The notes under the pieces: generated by a model
Databases searched by the model: none
What the model was told of the DNA's origin: nothing
Seen by the model: only the letters and a program-made list of their open reading frames with translations
Source of the DNA: CAYRVX01 sp964427875
GTDB lineage: Bacteria; Planctomycetota; Phycisphaerae; SM23-33
Direction of reading: 5' to 3'
Assembly: GCA_964427875.1 (NCBI GenBank)
Contig: CAYRVX010000022.1
Coordinates: forward strand, 1 to 64,000
DNA: 64,000 nt
Part shown: piece by piece, positions 26,803 through 35,661 of the stretch
Position numbering within the stretch: position 1 is the first letter of the stretch
Layout: each line of letters opens with the position of its first letter
Translations under genes and position numbers: made by a program

Positions 26803-29366
26803 CGGACCCCACCGAGTGCGGCGGTCACGTCCGCCGCGGCGGCGTACAGGCGCCCCACGTGGCGCCGGACGTCTCCGCCGCCGTGCGGGGCGTAGCGGTG
26901 GCCGGTCTCCAGCAGGCACAGCAGGTTCTCCAGGACCGCCTCGCAGCGGCGGGCGAGGTCCTCGCCGAGCTTGGCGCGCCGGGCGGGGTCGTTGAGCGCG
27001 TCGCGGATCAGCAGCATCGCCTCGCAGTCCTGGATGCCCTCGCGGAGCATCTCGTACTGGACGGTGGCCACCGCGCCGCCCGGACCCGGCGCGGCGATCG
27101 TCCGCGGCGTGGAGCCCACGATGTTGCCGAAGTGCACGTCCGTGTTCAGGGCGCTGCGCAGCCTTCCCTCGGGCGTGATGTACGTCCAGTAGTCCAGCCC
27201 CTTCCAGCAGAAGCCGTCGAAGTTCGCGCTGATCGTGTTCACCCCGGGCAGCGAACGGTAATGGAACGGGTCCGACCGGACGCAGTCGCGGGAATTGCAC
27301 GCGACGGGCGCGTGGGCGAGCTTCTGCCGGCCGTTCGTGATCCGCCGGACCGCCTCGCAGTAGCCCACCACCATGCCGTTGGGCTGCGTGCGGTCGGCGT
27401 CGGTGGGGCCCCACCTGACGACCCCGCCGCCGTGCGAGATCGACCGCCACCGCGCGTACGGGGCTATCCTCTTGAAGAAGCTCACCGTCGCCGGGCTCGG
27501 CCAGGTGTCGCCGGCCGTGCCCAGCAGGATGCACTCCTCGCGCCAGGCCAACTTCCTGACGATGGCCCGCAGGCCGTCCATCGCGGGGCGCCAAGTCTCC
27601 TCCGCGCCCGGCTCGCCGTAGATCGGGACTTCGCCGGCCGTGAGCTTGTCCCCCGCCAGCTCGATGATCGGGATCGTCTTCGCCCGGTACGGATACGGTC
27701 CCTTGTATCCCCGTTTCTTGCCGTCCCGGCGGGCGCCGGGGTAGTACATCCCGTAGCTCCAGACGTGGAGACAGAGGAACTTCGGCTCGCCGGCGATGCG
27801 GTCGTAGAGCTTGAGGTAGCGCTGGACGAACTTGAGCTCCGGCACGTATCTGCCGTCGGCCCTGCGAAAGACCAGCGCCGGATCGTTGCCGAAGACGTTC
27901 CGGGCGACAGCGGAGATGCCGAGCAGGTCGCTGCCGGCCCGGCCCATCAGCTCCATCGACCTGGCCATCAGCCGGAAGTGCTCATCCGACCACAGCGTCA
28001 CGCCGTACCGCCCGGCCACCGACTCCGGCGACTGGAGCAGGTTCACCCACGTCCGCCACTGGCGGGGCTCGCGGAGCTTCCAGCCGTAGACGGTCAGCTC
28101 GACGGGCACGCGGGCGGCGACCCCGGGGCCCTTGATGGCCAGTTCGCCGGTGTACCTTCCGCCCCTGGCGTCGGCGGGGACCTTCGCGGTCACCCAGATG
28201 GGACGGACCCGCGTAGCAGGCGGCTCCTCGGGCCTTCTCCTGAGCTGGGGCCTGCCCGGAAGGGCACGCACTTCGTCGGCCGGGTCGTCCAGCAGTGCTG
28301 CGAATTCCCCGCTCGGCTTTGCGTAGCGAACGCGGACAGCGCCGGACCGTATCGCGCCGCCGCCGGCGGACTTCAGGTCGCTCATTTCGGCCGACGGCCA
28401 GGCGCCGAGGTCCCTCCTCACCGGCGCGCTGACGACCACCTGCCCGGAGGCCAGCCCGTTGACGGGGGCCATCAGCTCGATGGGCCCCAGCGGCTCGAAG
28501 GGATCGCCGTAGTCCGCGTCGTGGCCCACGCGCAGCAGCGGCGCGGCGTTCCACACCTGTACGCCGTCCGGCGGGCCGACGTTGCACATGACGGCGCTGC
28601 CGGCCTCGGCCGACAGCTTCGCGCTGAGCAGCCCGACGGTGTCCCAGTTGACGCTGCGCCCGCGGGGCAGCGGGAGGTCCGGCGGGATGGCCGTGCGGTG
28701 CAGCTCCAGCGCGAGGACGTTCGTGCCCTTGCGAAGCACGGTCGGGGGGAGGTCGAGCGCGGCCTTGCGGATGCGCGCCTCGAAGCGGTCCAGGACGTCG
28801 GCGGGGGGCTTGCGGCGCCCGTAGTCCGGCAGCATGGCCTGGCCGTCCGGCGTGACGAAGACCTTTCGGGGATAGCCTTCGGCCGGGGTGAACGGCTCTA
28901 TCTTCCCGGCGGGCATGTGGGCGCGGGCGATCTGGCTGCCGTTGACGTAGACGACCACGCCGCCGCGATAGGTCAGGGCGAGTTTCAGGCCCTTGACCCT
29001 GGCCGGGTCGGTCACGCCGAAGCGGCCGCGAACGCAGAGCAGGGCCGTGCCGACGTATCGCCCGCCGCCGTAGCCGCCGAGGAACGGCCCGCGCCGCCGC
29101 GGCCAGTACGCGTCGCGGAAATCGGCCTTCATCCAGTCCCCCGAGGGCAGGGGGGCGGCCAGCTCCTCGCCCCATCGGACCCACCTCTTCTTGGGCACGG
29201 TGGCCTTGATGCACCTGCCGCTGGTTGGGCGATACGTCATGTGGAACCGCCAGATGGTCCGGTCGTTGAGGACCTCCACCTCGCCGCCGCCGGCCGCACC
29301 CGGCGCACCACACCAGATGCCCGCCGCCAACACAAGTCCGAACGCCCACCCGATCCTGTCAGCCAA
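26799..29366 (-). CDS. exported GH123/DUF4091-like glycoside hydrolase
   Basis: Protein of 855 residues with a signal peptide (GWAFGLVLAAGIWCGAPGAAG). The N-terminal third is a GH2-like galactose-binding sandwich (GGVVVYVNGSQIARAH, KGTNVLALELHRT). A beta-sandwich follows (PIWVTAKVPADARGGRYTGE) and then a barrel-like domain. The C-terminal signature VQYEMLREGIQDCEAMLLIRD is shared with GH123/DUF4091 proteins, whose founder is a beta-N-acetylgalactosaminidase. Catalytic residues are not certain from inspection. The start is a TTG at 29366, supported by AAGGAG about 12 bases upstream and a signal peptide beginning there. First gene of a coupled pair. A close paralogue is encoded at 30345-33017. 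Confidence 0.8.
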   Translation of the reverse strand: MADRIGWAFGLVLAAGIWCGAPGAAGGGEVEVLNDRTIWRFHMTYRPTSGRCIKATVPKKRWVRWGEELAAPLPSGDWMKADFRDAYWPRRRGPFLGGYGGGRYVGTALLCVRGRFGVTDPARVKGLKLALTYRGGVVVYVNGSQIARAHMPAGKIEPFTPAEGYPRKVFVTPDGQAMLPDYGRRKPPADVLDRFEARIRKAALDLPPTVLRKGTNVLALELHRTAIPPDLPLPRGRSVNWDTVGLLSAKLSAEAGSAVMCNVGPPDGVQVWNAAPLLRVGHDADYGDPFEPLGPIELMAPVNGLASGQVVVSAPVRRDLGAWPSAEMSDLKSAGGGAIRSGAVRVRYAKPSGEFAALLDDPADEVRALPGRPQLRRRPEEPPATRVRPIWVTAKVPADARGGRYTGELAIKGPGVAARVPVELTVYGWKLREPRQWRTWVNLLQSPESVAGRYGVTLWSDEHFRLMARSMELMGRAGSDLLGISAVARNVFGNDPALVFRRADGRYVPELKFVQRYLKLYDRIAGEPKFLCLHVWSYGMYYPGARRDGKKRGYKGPYPYRAKTIPIIELAGDKLTAGEVPIYGEPGAEETWRPAMDGLRAIVRKLAWREECILLGTAGDTWPSPATVSFFKRIAPYARWRSISHGGGVVRWGPTDADRTQPNGMVVGYCEAVRRITNGRQKLAHAPVACNSRDCVRSDPFHYRSLPGVNTISANFDGFCWKGLDYWTYITPEGRLRSALNTDVHFGNIVGSTPRTIAAPGPGGAVATVQYEMLREGIQDCEAMLLIRDALNDPARRAKLGEDLARRCEAVLENLLCLLETGHRYAPHGGGDVRRHVGRLYAAAADVTAALGGVR

Positions 29367-29577
29367 AGCGCTCGTCTCCTTCCATCGCCCGGCAGTTTGT
29401 CACTGGGTTCAACACCTTGGGGTGCCCATCGCGTCGGCTTCGATACACGAACGATCTGTATTCCGCGGAGCGGAACGATCCCGGATCGCGCTGGCGTGTT
29501 TTGCCCGCGTGCGATAGAATACCGGACAGCCCAGATCAGGCATGCCTGCGGCCGGGCCCCGCCGAAGAGGCGCGTCT

Positions 29578-29895
29578 TTGACAGATGAGCAAACCATCAG
29601 AAAGGCTGTGAGCCTGCTGCTTGAAGCGGCTCCGAAGTCCAGGGTCATCCTGTTTGGCTCCCACGCGCGCGGCGAGGCGGATCCCGACAGCGACGTGGAC
29701 TTCCTGGTCATCGAGCCGGAAGTCGAGAACAGGTATGCCGAGATGGTGCGCCTGCGAGAGGTTCTCCGGCCCCTGTTCATACCGGTCGATGTTCTCGTGG
29801 TGAGCCAGGAGAAGTTCGACTACTGGCGGGACACGCCGAATACCGTATACCACCAGGCCGCCAAGGATGGTAAGGTGTATGAACAGGTCGCCTGA
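29578..29895 (+). CDS. MNT-type minimal nucleotidyltransferase
   Basis: Protein of 105 residues with the polymerase-beta nucleotidyltransferase core: GSHARG at the glycine-serine motif, then DPDSDVDFLVIE with the metal-binding Asp pair. It lacks a substrate domain, as expected for the MNT half of HEPN-MNT toxin-antitoxin pairs, where it can inactivate the HEPN partner by nucleotide transfer. I chose the TTG at 29578 because GAAGAGG sits 7 bases before it and the family fold begins at TDEQTI. The ATG at 29542 would add a basic 12-residue leader with a poor RBS. It overlaps the HEPN gene by 17 bp. A TAGAAT at 29515-29520 could be a -10 box. Confidence 0.8.
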   Translation: MTDEQTIRKAVSLLLEAAPKSRVILFGSHARGEADPDSDVDFLVIEPEVENRYAEMVRLREVLRPLFIPVDVLVVSQEKFDYWRDTPNTVYHQAAKDGKVYEQVA

Positions 29896-30295
29896 ATACG
29901 CCCGACTTCTCATGAGCAAGGCCCTTGGCGACGCGTGGGTCCTGGCTCGCCTGGCCGATGAGCCCGAAGCGCCGCTGTGGAGCGTCGGCTTCCACGCCCA
30001 GCAGGCAGTAGAGAAGGCGATCAAAGGCGTCTTGGCTTGTCACGGCGTCGAGTTCCCCAGGACGCACGATCTGGCTGTCCTCCCGGACGTATTGCAGAAG
30101 AACGGCCTTGAGGCCCCGCCCGATGCACTCGCCTTGCCGTCTCTGACCCTCTTCGCCGCGGTGCTGCGATACGACGAGGCCGCGGCGGACGATGATCCTG
30201 GGCTTCTGCCGGATGCCTCTCGGATGAATACCTGGGCGGCACGGACAGTATCCTGGGCGGAATCCATATTCGACCAGGCGTTGCAGGGCGACTAA
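29879..30295 (+). CDS. HEPN domain protein
   Basis: Helical protein of 138 residues and partner of the MNT gene it overlaps. The family core is SVGFHAQQAVEKAIKGVLACHG followed by FPRTHDLAVL, typical of PF05168-like HEPN domains. The R-x4-6-H RNase motif of proven HEPN toxins is not evident, so it may be a non-toxic or substrate-binding HEPN. The ATG at 29879 with TAAGG upstream gives the natural N-terminus MNRSPEYARLLMSKA; the ATG at 29867 would only add four residues. It ends 49 bp before the convergent GH123-like gene. Confidence 0.8.
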   Translation: MNRSPEYARLLMSKALGDAWVLARLADEPEAPLWSVGFHAQQAVEKAIKGVLACHGVEFPRTHDLAVLPDVLQKNGLEAPPDALALPSLTLFAAVLRYDEAAADDDPGLLPDASRMNTWAARTVSWAESIFDQALQGD

Positions 30296-30344
30296 CCTCG
30301 GCCGGGGGCCGCGGCGCGCCAGGTCTGTGTAATCTGCTGGCCGA

Positions 30345-33017
30345 TCACGGTTCGCTGTTCGCACGAAGCGCGGCGGCGACCTTTCCGGCGGCCGTGTAGA
30401 GCCGGCCCGTCCGCTCGGCGACGCCCGACCCGGCGAACCACGTCCACGTGAGGTACCGTCCGCCGCCGGCGATGGCCCTGCGGTTGGCCCGCACGCGCTC
30501 GTCGAGGACCTCCTGGCACCGGCGGGCGAGGTCTGCGCCCAGCCGGTCGCGCTTGGGCGGGTCGGTCAGGGCGTCTTCGATGAAGATCCGCGCCTCGCAG
30601 GCCTGGATGCCCTCTCGCAGCATCTCGAAGCGCACGGTAGCCACCGGGCCATTGGCGCCGGGGGCGAGGACGTAGGGCGTGGAGTTACGCAGCCAGCCGC
30701 CGTGCCAGGCGCTGGTCTCCGGGTAGCGTCCCAGGACGCTTCGCTTGCCGCGGACGCCGGGCAGGACCGCCCAGAAGTCCGCGCCGCATCGCCCGATGCC
30801 TCGCAGGCCCTCGCCCCGCCCGCGTGCCGTCAACGCCGACTCGACGGCGATCAGGTACGCCCCCAGGGCGCTGCGGTGCCGCATGCCCACCCCCACCACG
30901 CTGCTGCCCGCCCGGGGGAAGGCGACGATCCGGACGGGGCTCTTCCAGCCGTAGTATCGCCTCACGGCCGGGTCGGGCGCAGCTTGCAGCCCCCACACGC
31001 CGGACATGTAACCGACCGGCTGACCGAAGAAATCCTCCGGAGCGCTGTGCGAGCTGCACACCCACGGCGCGTCGGGCGCGGCGGCCTTCAGGTCCTCCAC
31101 GGCGTCCTTGTTGGGCTGGCGGTCCCCGGCGATGCCGACCATCATGCTGTTGCCCACGCCGCGCAGGGAGAGGATCCTCCGCATGCCCTGCATGAGGGGT
31201 CTCCAGAACGTCGCGGCCCGGCCCCACTGGGGCCCCACGGCCTCGGAGAGCTTGCCCGTGGCCGGGTCGAGCAGAGAGAACGGCAGGGCCGCGCTGTCGG
31301 AGAACTTCCTGCTGCCGAAATACTTCGACCCCGTGTTGACGTCCCAGCAGTAGAGGCAGACCACCGGCACCTTGCCGAGATGGCGGATCGCCGTGTCCAG
31401 GTACTTCTCCACGAGGCCGAAGTCGTATCCGTATGAGCCGTCGGGCTCCTTGACCCAGCGAACCATCGAGTGCTCGTTGCCGAAGTACGTCCGCCGCAGG
31501 AGTGGGATGTACAGGACCTTGCACCCGACTTGGCCGAGCAGTGCGAACGACCTGTCGATGAGCCGCCAGTGGGCGTCGGACCACATCGCGGCGCCATAGT
31601 GGATGGCGAGCGTCTCGGGGGACTGGACCAGCCCGATGTGCGAGCGATAGTCCTTCGGGTCCGGCAGCGTCCAGCCGGCGACGTGAAGGCGAACGGGCAC
31701 CTCAATGGGCTCGATGCCGTCGGCGCGCAGCGTCAGCTTGCCCGCGTAGTTCCCCGGCGTGGCGTCGGGCGGCACGCGAACGGTGATCCAGACGGGCTGG
31801 ACTGTCCCCCCGGCCTTCTGATCGACCGGCGCCTCGGCGGGCGGCGTCTCCTCCAGCCCGTCGAAGCGCCGCCGCAGGCGCTCGTGGGGGATGCCCGCGC
31901 GAATCAGATGGTTCTCGTTGTGCGTTACGGCGTGGTTGCCCGGGCGCGCGTAGCGGACCTGCACCGCCTCGGCGCCGATGGCCGCGCCGGCCGGGTGAGT
32001 CAGCTTCGTCGCCGCCGCGACCAGGCCGCGGATGGCCTCCCGCGAGCCCACGACCACCTGCCCGGAGAACGCGCCGTTCCGCGCGGCGGCGATCTCGATC
32101 GGCCGAAGCTCCTCCGCCGGGTCGCCGTGATCGGTGTTGTGCACCGAGACGAAGACCGGGTGGCTCCAGACCTGAAGGCCCCCAGGGCGGCCCACGTTGG
32201 GGACGACGGCTTCGCCCGGCCGGCCCGTGAGGCGGACCTCCTCCAGGCCGACCATGTCCCACAGGAAGTACTGCCGCGAGTCCCTGAACTTGCTCACGTA
32301 GAACACCTCCGAGACGGGCGCGCGGTGCAGCTCGACGGCCAGAACGTTGACGCCCTTCCGCAGCGCCGAGGCGGGGATCTCGGCCTCCAGGCTGCGCCGG
32401 CGGAGGGCAAAGCGGTCGGGGTACTTCTCGGGCTCGCGAAAGCCGACCCGAAGCAGATAGCCGTCGGGGGCCACGTAGGCTTCCTCGGGGTAGTCCTCGG
32501 CCGGGGCCTCGAGGTCGGTCTTGGCCCCGGGCAGGTGGCCGCGGGCGATCTCGCGGCCGTTCACGTATACGACCGCGCCGCCGCGATAGGCCAGGTGCAG
32601 CTTCAGCGCGCCCGCCTCGGCGGGGTCCCTCACGGTGAACTTGCCGCGCGCGCAGATCAGGGCGATCTGCCGCGTTCCCCGGGTGAATAACGGGCCGCGG
32701 GCGCGGGCCCAGTGACTGTCGTCGAAGTCCCGCGCCGTCCAGTTCTCCTCCGGCGGCGACGTGCGGACGGCTTCCCCGGCCTTCTCGACCTGCGCGCGGC
32801 CGCGGTCGCGCCATTCGGCGGACACGAGCTCCAGCTCGCCGGACTTCCGGCGGAGCTGAATCGTCTTCCACGTGAAATGACATCGCCAGTAGCTTGCCGT
32901 CTCGAGGACCACGGACGAGGTCGCTGTCTCATCGGCCGCCGCCGTGGCAGGCGGCAGCGCAAAGGCGGCCCCGAGCAGACAGTGGAGGACGGGTCGAATG
33001 CCGTTTGGCGGTCTCAT
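30345..33017 (-). CDS. exported GH123/DUF4091-like glycoside hydrolase, paralogue
   Basis: Protein of 890 residues with a signal peptide (VLHCLLGAAFALPPATAAAD). It shares its whole plan with the protein at 26799-29366: GGAVVYVNGREIARGHLPG and KGVNVLAVELHR in the sugar-binding sandwich, PVWITVRVPPDATPGNYAG in the middle sandwich, SDAHWRLIDRSFALLGQVG in the barrel, and VRFEMLREGIQACEARIFI near the end. The two are clear paralogues separated by the MNT-HEPN pair, which suggests duplication followed by insertion of the module. The predicted role is exo-release of amino sugars. AGGAGCG lies before the ATG. No partner gene follows it. Confidence 0.8.
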   Translation of the reverse strand: MRPPNGIRPVLHCLLGAAFALPPATAAADETATSSVVLETASYWRCHFTWKTIQLRRKSGELELVSAEWRDRGRAQVEKAGEAVRTSPPEENWTARDFDDSHWARARGPLFTRGTRQIALICARGKFTVRDPAEAGALKLHLAYRGGAVVYVNGREIARGHLPGAKTDLEAPAEDYPEEAYVAPDGYLLRVGFREPEKYPDRFALRRRSLEAEIPASALRKGVNVLAVELHRAPVSEVFYVSKFRDSRQYFLWDMVGLEEVRLTGRPGEAVVPNVGRPGGLQVWSHPVFVSVHNTDHGDPAEELRPIEIAAARNGAFSGQVVVGSREAIRGLVAAATKLTHPAGAAIGAEAVQVRYARPGNHAVTHNENHLIRAGIPHERLRRRFDGLEETPPAEAPVDQKAGGTVQPVWITVRVPPDATPGNYAGKLTLRADGIEPIEVPVRLHVAGWTLPDPKDYRSHIGLVQSPETLAIHYGAAMWSDAHWRLIDRSFALLGQVGCKVLYIPLLRRTYFGNEHSMVRWVKEPDGSYGYDFGLVEKYLDTAIRHLGKVPVVCLYCWDVNTGSKYFGSRKFSDSAALPFSLLDPATGKLSEAVGPQWGRAATFWRPLMQGMRRILSLRGVGNSMMVGIAGDRQPNKDAVEDLKAAAPDAPWVCSSHSAPEDFFGQPVGYMSGVWGLQAAPDPAVRRYYGWKSPVRIVAFPRAGSSVVGVGMRHRSALGAYLIAVESALTARGRGEGLRGIGRCGADFWAVLPGVRGKRSVLGRYPETSAWHGGWLRNSTPYVLAPGANGPVATVRFEMLREGIQACEARIFIEDALTDPPKRDRLGADLARRCQEVLDERVRANRRAIAGGGRYLTWTWFAGSGVAERTGRLYTAAGKVAAALRANSEP

Positions 33018-33350
33018 GGCTCACGCGCTCCTGTTCCGATTAGCGCGCCCGGCGCGCCGGAGAAGGCAGTATACGGAGTCGGCCGGTGGCTGGGAACACC
33101 CCGCCGCGGCCGGCGCGCCTGGACGAGTTCCTGTTCCACTGGGGGACGGCGGGCGTCGTGGACGCGGCGTAGTCCGGCGCGGGAGGTCACTCGTAGAACG
33201 CCAGGGCGAACACCGCAGCGTCGCCTTGCTCGACCCGTCGCCAGTGTCGTGATCTCACGCGGCCTGGGGTCGAAACGAGAACGCGACTCGGACCGTCGTC
33301 CGAGCCGCGCGTAGCTGATTCAATTGTGATCACGTTGGCTCAACGATGGA
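33018..33350. other. intergenic region, no supported gene
   Basis: 333 bp between the start of the GH123-like gene and the end of the repeat-containing reading frame. Short open stretches exist on both strands, for example one ending in ALAFYE on the minus strand, but none has a start with an RBS. The region probably includes the promoter of the gene starting at 33017; no clear hexamers were recognised. Confidence 0.5.
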
Positions 33351-33968
33351 TCACCGGTCGCGACGCCCAGCCGTCCGCTCTCGGATCTCCTTGTACTTCG
33401 CGTCGGCTTCCTCGCGGGTCATGTCGCCGCGCTTCACGGCGCCCTCGATGCGATCCTTGATGCGTCCCCAATCCACACGGGTGGGCCTCCTGGTGGCACC
33501 CCTCTCGGCGCCACGCTCGCTCGGCTGGCCCATCATCCTGCGCATCGCTTCCATCTTGGCCCGGCCTTGCTCTGCGGTGATCTTGCCTGCGGCGACCGCC
33601 TTGCGAATCTCGATCCCGGCGCGTGCCAAGTCTTCCTTGGTGATGTGCTTCGTCCGGGTCTGGCGGCGTCCGGCGGCCATTCTCTCCCTGATCCCTTTTG
33701 CGGCCGCCTCGTACTTCTTGGCGGCGTCTTCCCTGCTGATCTTGCCCGCCTCGACGGCGGCGCCGAGTTCTCTCCTGACCTCCATCAGGTACTCGCGGGC
33801 GCGATCGCCCTTGCCGTGGTCACGCTCGTCTCTGCCCCCGAGCTTGGAGAAGACGTCCTTCTTGATCTCGCCCATCTTCCGGTGGGCGTCTTCCTGCGAC
33901 ATCCTGCCGGCCTTGACCGCCGCCTGGAGCTTCGCCCAGGTTTCCCACAGATGCGCATCGACGCGGGC
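33351..33968 (-). CDS. reading frame with four AGK-(I/M)-(S/T)-x-E-(D/E)-A helical repeats, 5' end in assembly gap
   Basis: 205 residues follow the N gap in this frame. They contain four copies of a helix-turn-helix unit about 25 residues long, spaced 40-55 residues apart: LQAAVKAGRMSQEDAHRKM, LGAAVEAGKISREDAAKKY, IRKAVAAGKITAEQGRAKM and IEGAVKRGDMTREEADAKY. The units are highly charged and resemble SHOCT-like tails. This may be the C-terminal, extracytoplasmic part of the M56 protein on the other side of the gap or a separate downstream gene. The frames differ across the 100 N, but that length is a placeholder. No signal or membrane segment lies in the visible part. Confidence 0.65.
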   Translation of the reverse strand, partial: ARVDAHLWETWAKLQAAVKAGRMSQEDAHRKMGEIKKDVFSKLGGRDERDHGKGDRAREYLMEVRRELGAAVEAGKISREDAAKKYEAAAKGIRERMAAGRRQTRTKHITKEDLARAGIEIRKAVAAGKITAEQGRAKMEAMRRMMGQPSERGAERGATRRPTRVDWGRIKDRIEGAVKRGDMTREEADAKYKEIRERTAGRRDR

Positions 33969-34068
33969 NNNNNNNNNNNNNNNNNNNNNNNNNNNNNNNN
34001 NNNNNNNNNNNNNNNNNNNNNNNNNNNNNNNNNNNNNNNNNNNNNNNNNNNNNNNNNNNNNNNNNNNN
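33969..34068. other. assembly gap of 100 N
   Basis: Exactly 100 undetermined bases, the usual placeholder for a scaffold gap of unknown length. It falls within or just after the M56 peptidase gene. The neighbouring repeated helical units may be why assembly failed here. Confidence 0.99.
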
Positions 34069-35031
34069 CAGCAGGACACACGCCTGCATCCACCGCGAGC
34101 TCGATCGGTTCGATGTTCCTGCGACGATCATCTCAAGTCTCCTCTTGAATGTTGAGCAACTGGCGAATGCCGTTGCGGGGGATGTGAATGCCGCGTCATC
34201 GGACGCGACGAAATCGACTGTCTTGAGAAGCGCCTCCGCGTATCGGTGGCGTTGGCTGGAATCCGGCGCAAGGACCATTCTGTCGCAGCACGACTCCTGC
34301 AGAATCCGCAGTTCCCGCCGCGCCCACCAAACCACTGGATTCCACCAGAACAGCGCGCCGAGAATCATCGAGAAGGCGTTCGTCCAATGGTCTCGCCGAG
34401 CGTAGTGCGACAGTTCGTGTTTGATGATGAGGCGCACGCTTTCGGGCCCCAGCGCCGTGACCAGTTGGCAGGGCACGACGACGATCGGCCCACGCGCCGT
34501 TACCCACAAGAAGGGCGCTACGGTCCCACCGACGGTTCGGATCAACGGAACACGTTTGAGATCCAGCTGCCGTGCCGCCGTGGCTGCTGCTTCTCGCATC
34601 CATTCCGGAGCCGGCTCCGCATGCTGAACCAGCCGCCCGATGGAACGGATGCGCGAGAGGCCGATGAGCAGCAATGCGATCGTGCCGATCGCCGACAAGG
34701 CGACAGCGAATCGTGGCGTCAGAACCGCGTCCATCGTCTTCGTCAGCCAGGTCACGTCGGCCTCGCCCCCGGAAGGCAATGCCCCACTCTCGAAAGAAGG
34801 CTCCGACGCGAGATGGTCGTTCTGGTGCTGCTCCGTTCGGGTCGATCCCACGAACACGGGAACGGTGACAATGGGCGGCGTTACAAGCTTGACAAGCACC
34901 AGCAGCCACAGGGCATGCCACAGATTCGGATGACACCTCAGGCGCCAAATCCGCTGAGCAGAGAAAACGGCGATGGCGAAGCCGGCCGCAAGGCACGCAT
35001 TCCAAAGCAGGACATTGAGTATCTGCAACAT
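34069..35031 (-). CDS. M56 (BlaR1/MecR1-type) membrane metallopeptidase, 3' end in gap
   Basis: 321 residues are visible. An N-terminal membrane segment (NVLLWNACLAAGFAIAVF) is followed by a second (LWHALWLLVLVKLVTPPIV), a periplasmic-type loop and a third (FAVALSAIGTIALLLIGL). The zinc motif is HELSH (205-209), followed by RRDHW, a hydrophobic segment and LQESCCDRMVLA, which supplies the third ligand region. In BlaR1/MecR1 systems such proteases sense a signal and cleave the cognate BlaI repressor, here encoded just upstream (13-bp gap). The sensor domain, usually C-terminal, is lost in the N gap or represented by the repeat frame. GGAGGCGG precedes the ATG at 35031. Confidence 0.85.
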
Positions 35032-35044
35032 GAGCCGCCTCCGC

Positions 35045-35422
35045 TTAGCGGGCCCTGTCGATGATCTTGCGAATTGCGTCCCGGTCACGCGGGCTCAGTT
35101 TGGCTTTCTCCACCAGCGACAGGAGCATCGGCGTCAATACACCGTCGAAGTGGCTGTCGGCGATCTGCTGAAGCTGGCTTCCGACAAGCCTTGAGCGGTC
35201 GATCGTCGCGGTGAAGCTGTGGGCGAAACTGCTTCGATCGCGTGCCACATAGCCCTTCTTCTCAAGCTGATCGAGCAGACTGTTCACGGTGGCGTGGTAC
35301 GCAGGTGTATTGTCCGAGTAGAGCGCGTAAGCAATCTCGCGAACGACGGACGGTCCGCGTTCCCAGAGGTAGTTCAAAACCGATAGCTCCGCTTCAGTGA
35401 CGATCGCACTCGGGCGAGCCAT
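35045..35422 (-). CDS. BlaI/MecI-family transcriptional repressor
   Basis: Protein of 125 residues with the family plan: winged helix-turn-helix about 8-75 (TEAELSVLNYLWERGPSVVREI, AYHATVNSLLDQLEKKGYV) and a helical dimerisation tail (FDGVLTPMLLSLVEKAKLS). It should repress its own operon with the M56 protease and be relieved by proteolysis. GGGAG lies 8 bp before the ATG. Two dyads and a strong sigma-70-type promoter sit directly upstream (separate entry), which supports autoregulation. The linked output of the system is not obvious because the region upstream is decayed. Confidence 0.92.
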   Translation of the reverse strand: MARPSAIVTEAELSVLNYLWERGPSVVREIAYALYSDNTPAYHATVNSLLDQLEKKGYVARDRSSFAHSFTATIDRSRLVGSQLQQIADSHFDGVLTPMLLSLVEKAKLSPRDRDAIRKIIDRAR

Positions 35423-35447
35423 TCTGGTCTCCCTATATCCTTCAGTA

Positions 35448-35494
35448 AAGGTGTGACGCCTTCAAATTCTAAGGTGCTACACCTATGATGTCAA
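35448..35494 (-). promoter_or_regulatory. blaI promoter with two overlapping operator dyads
   Basis: Read on the minus strand, TTGACA (35494-35489) and TAGAAT (35471-35466) are separated by exactly 17 bp. A dyad AGGTG-TAG-CACCT (35472-35484) fills the spacer. A second, imperfect dyad AAGGCGTCACACCTT (35448-35462) covers the expected transcription start. Dyad centres are about 23 bp apart, roughly two helical turns. This arrangement is what a BlaI-type dimeric repressor needs to block polymerase. The start codon follows at 35422. Confidence 0.8.
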
Positions 35495-35661
35495 GGCGAG
35501 TTCTGCAAGAAAACCAGAAAAACCAGCCTGGTTCAAAACGGGCCGGATTCGGGTAACACTTTCGGGACGGGAGGCGCGCCGGATCGACGGCGTCCTGGAT
35601 GATGTTGTGGCCGGTGGCGATGCTCAGGTCGCGGTAGTCGAAGGCGGCGTCGAGAATCTCA

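Noticed and set aside
26803..27594. 5' extension of the propeller-malectin reading frame
   Set aside because: It lies inside the GH123-like gene in another frame; the signal peptide and ATGA overlap place the start at 26802.
23065..29588. Two long plus-strand open frames antisense to the propeller-malectin and GH123-like genes
   Set aside because: No family motif, and their codon pattern is explained by the third-position GC of the opposite strand.
33100..33250. Short minus-strand frame ending in AAVFALAFYE
   Set aside because: No start codon with RBS and too short to judge; treated as intergenic.
35469..35660. Possible protein remnant (minus strand, ILDAAFDYRDLSIATG) or plus-strand frame over the same bases
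   Set aside because: Both strands read like protein for about 40 residues, neither has a start with RBS, and I recognise no family.
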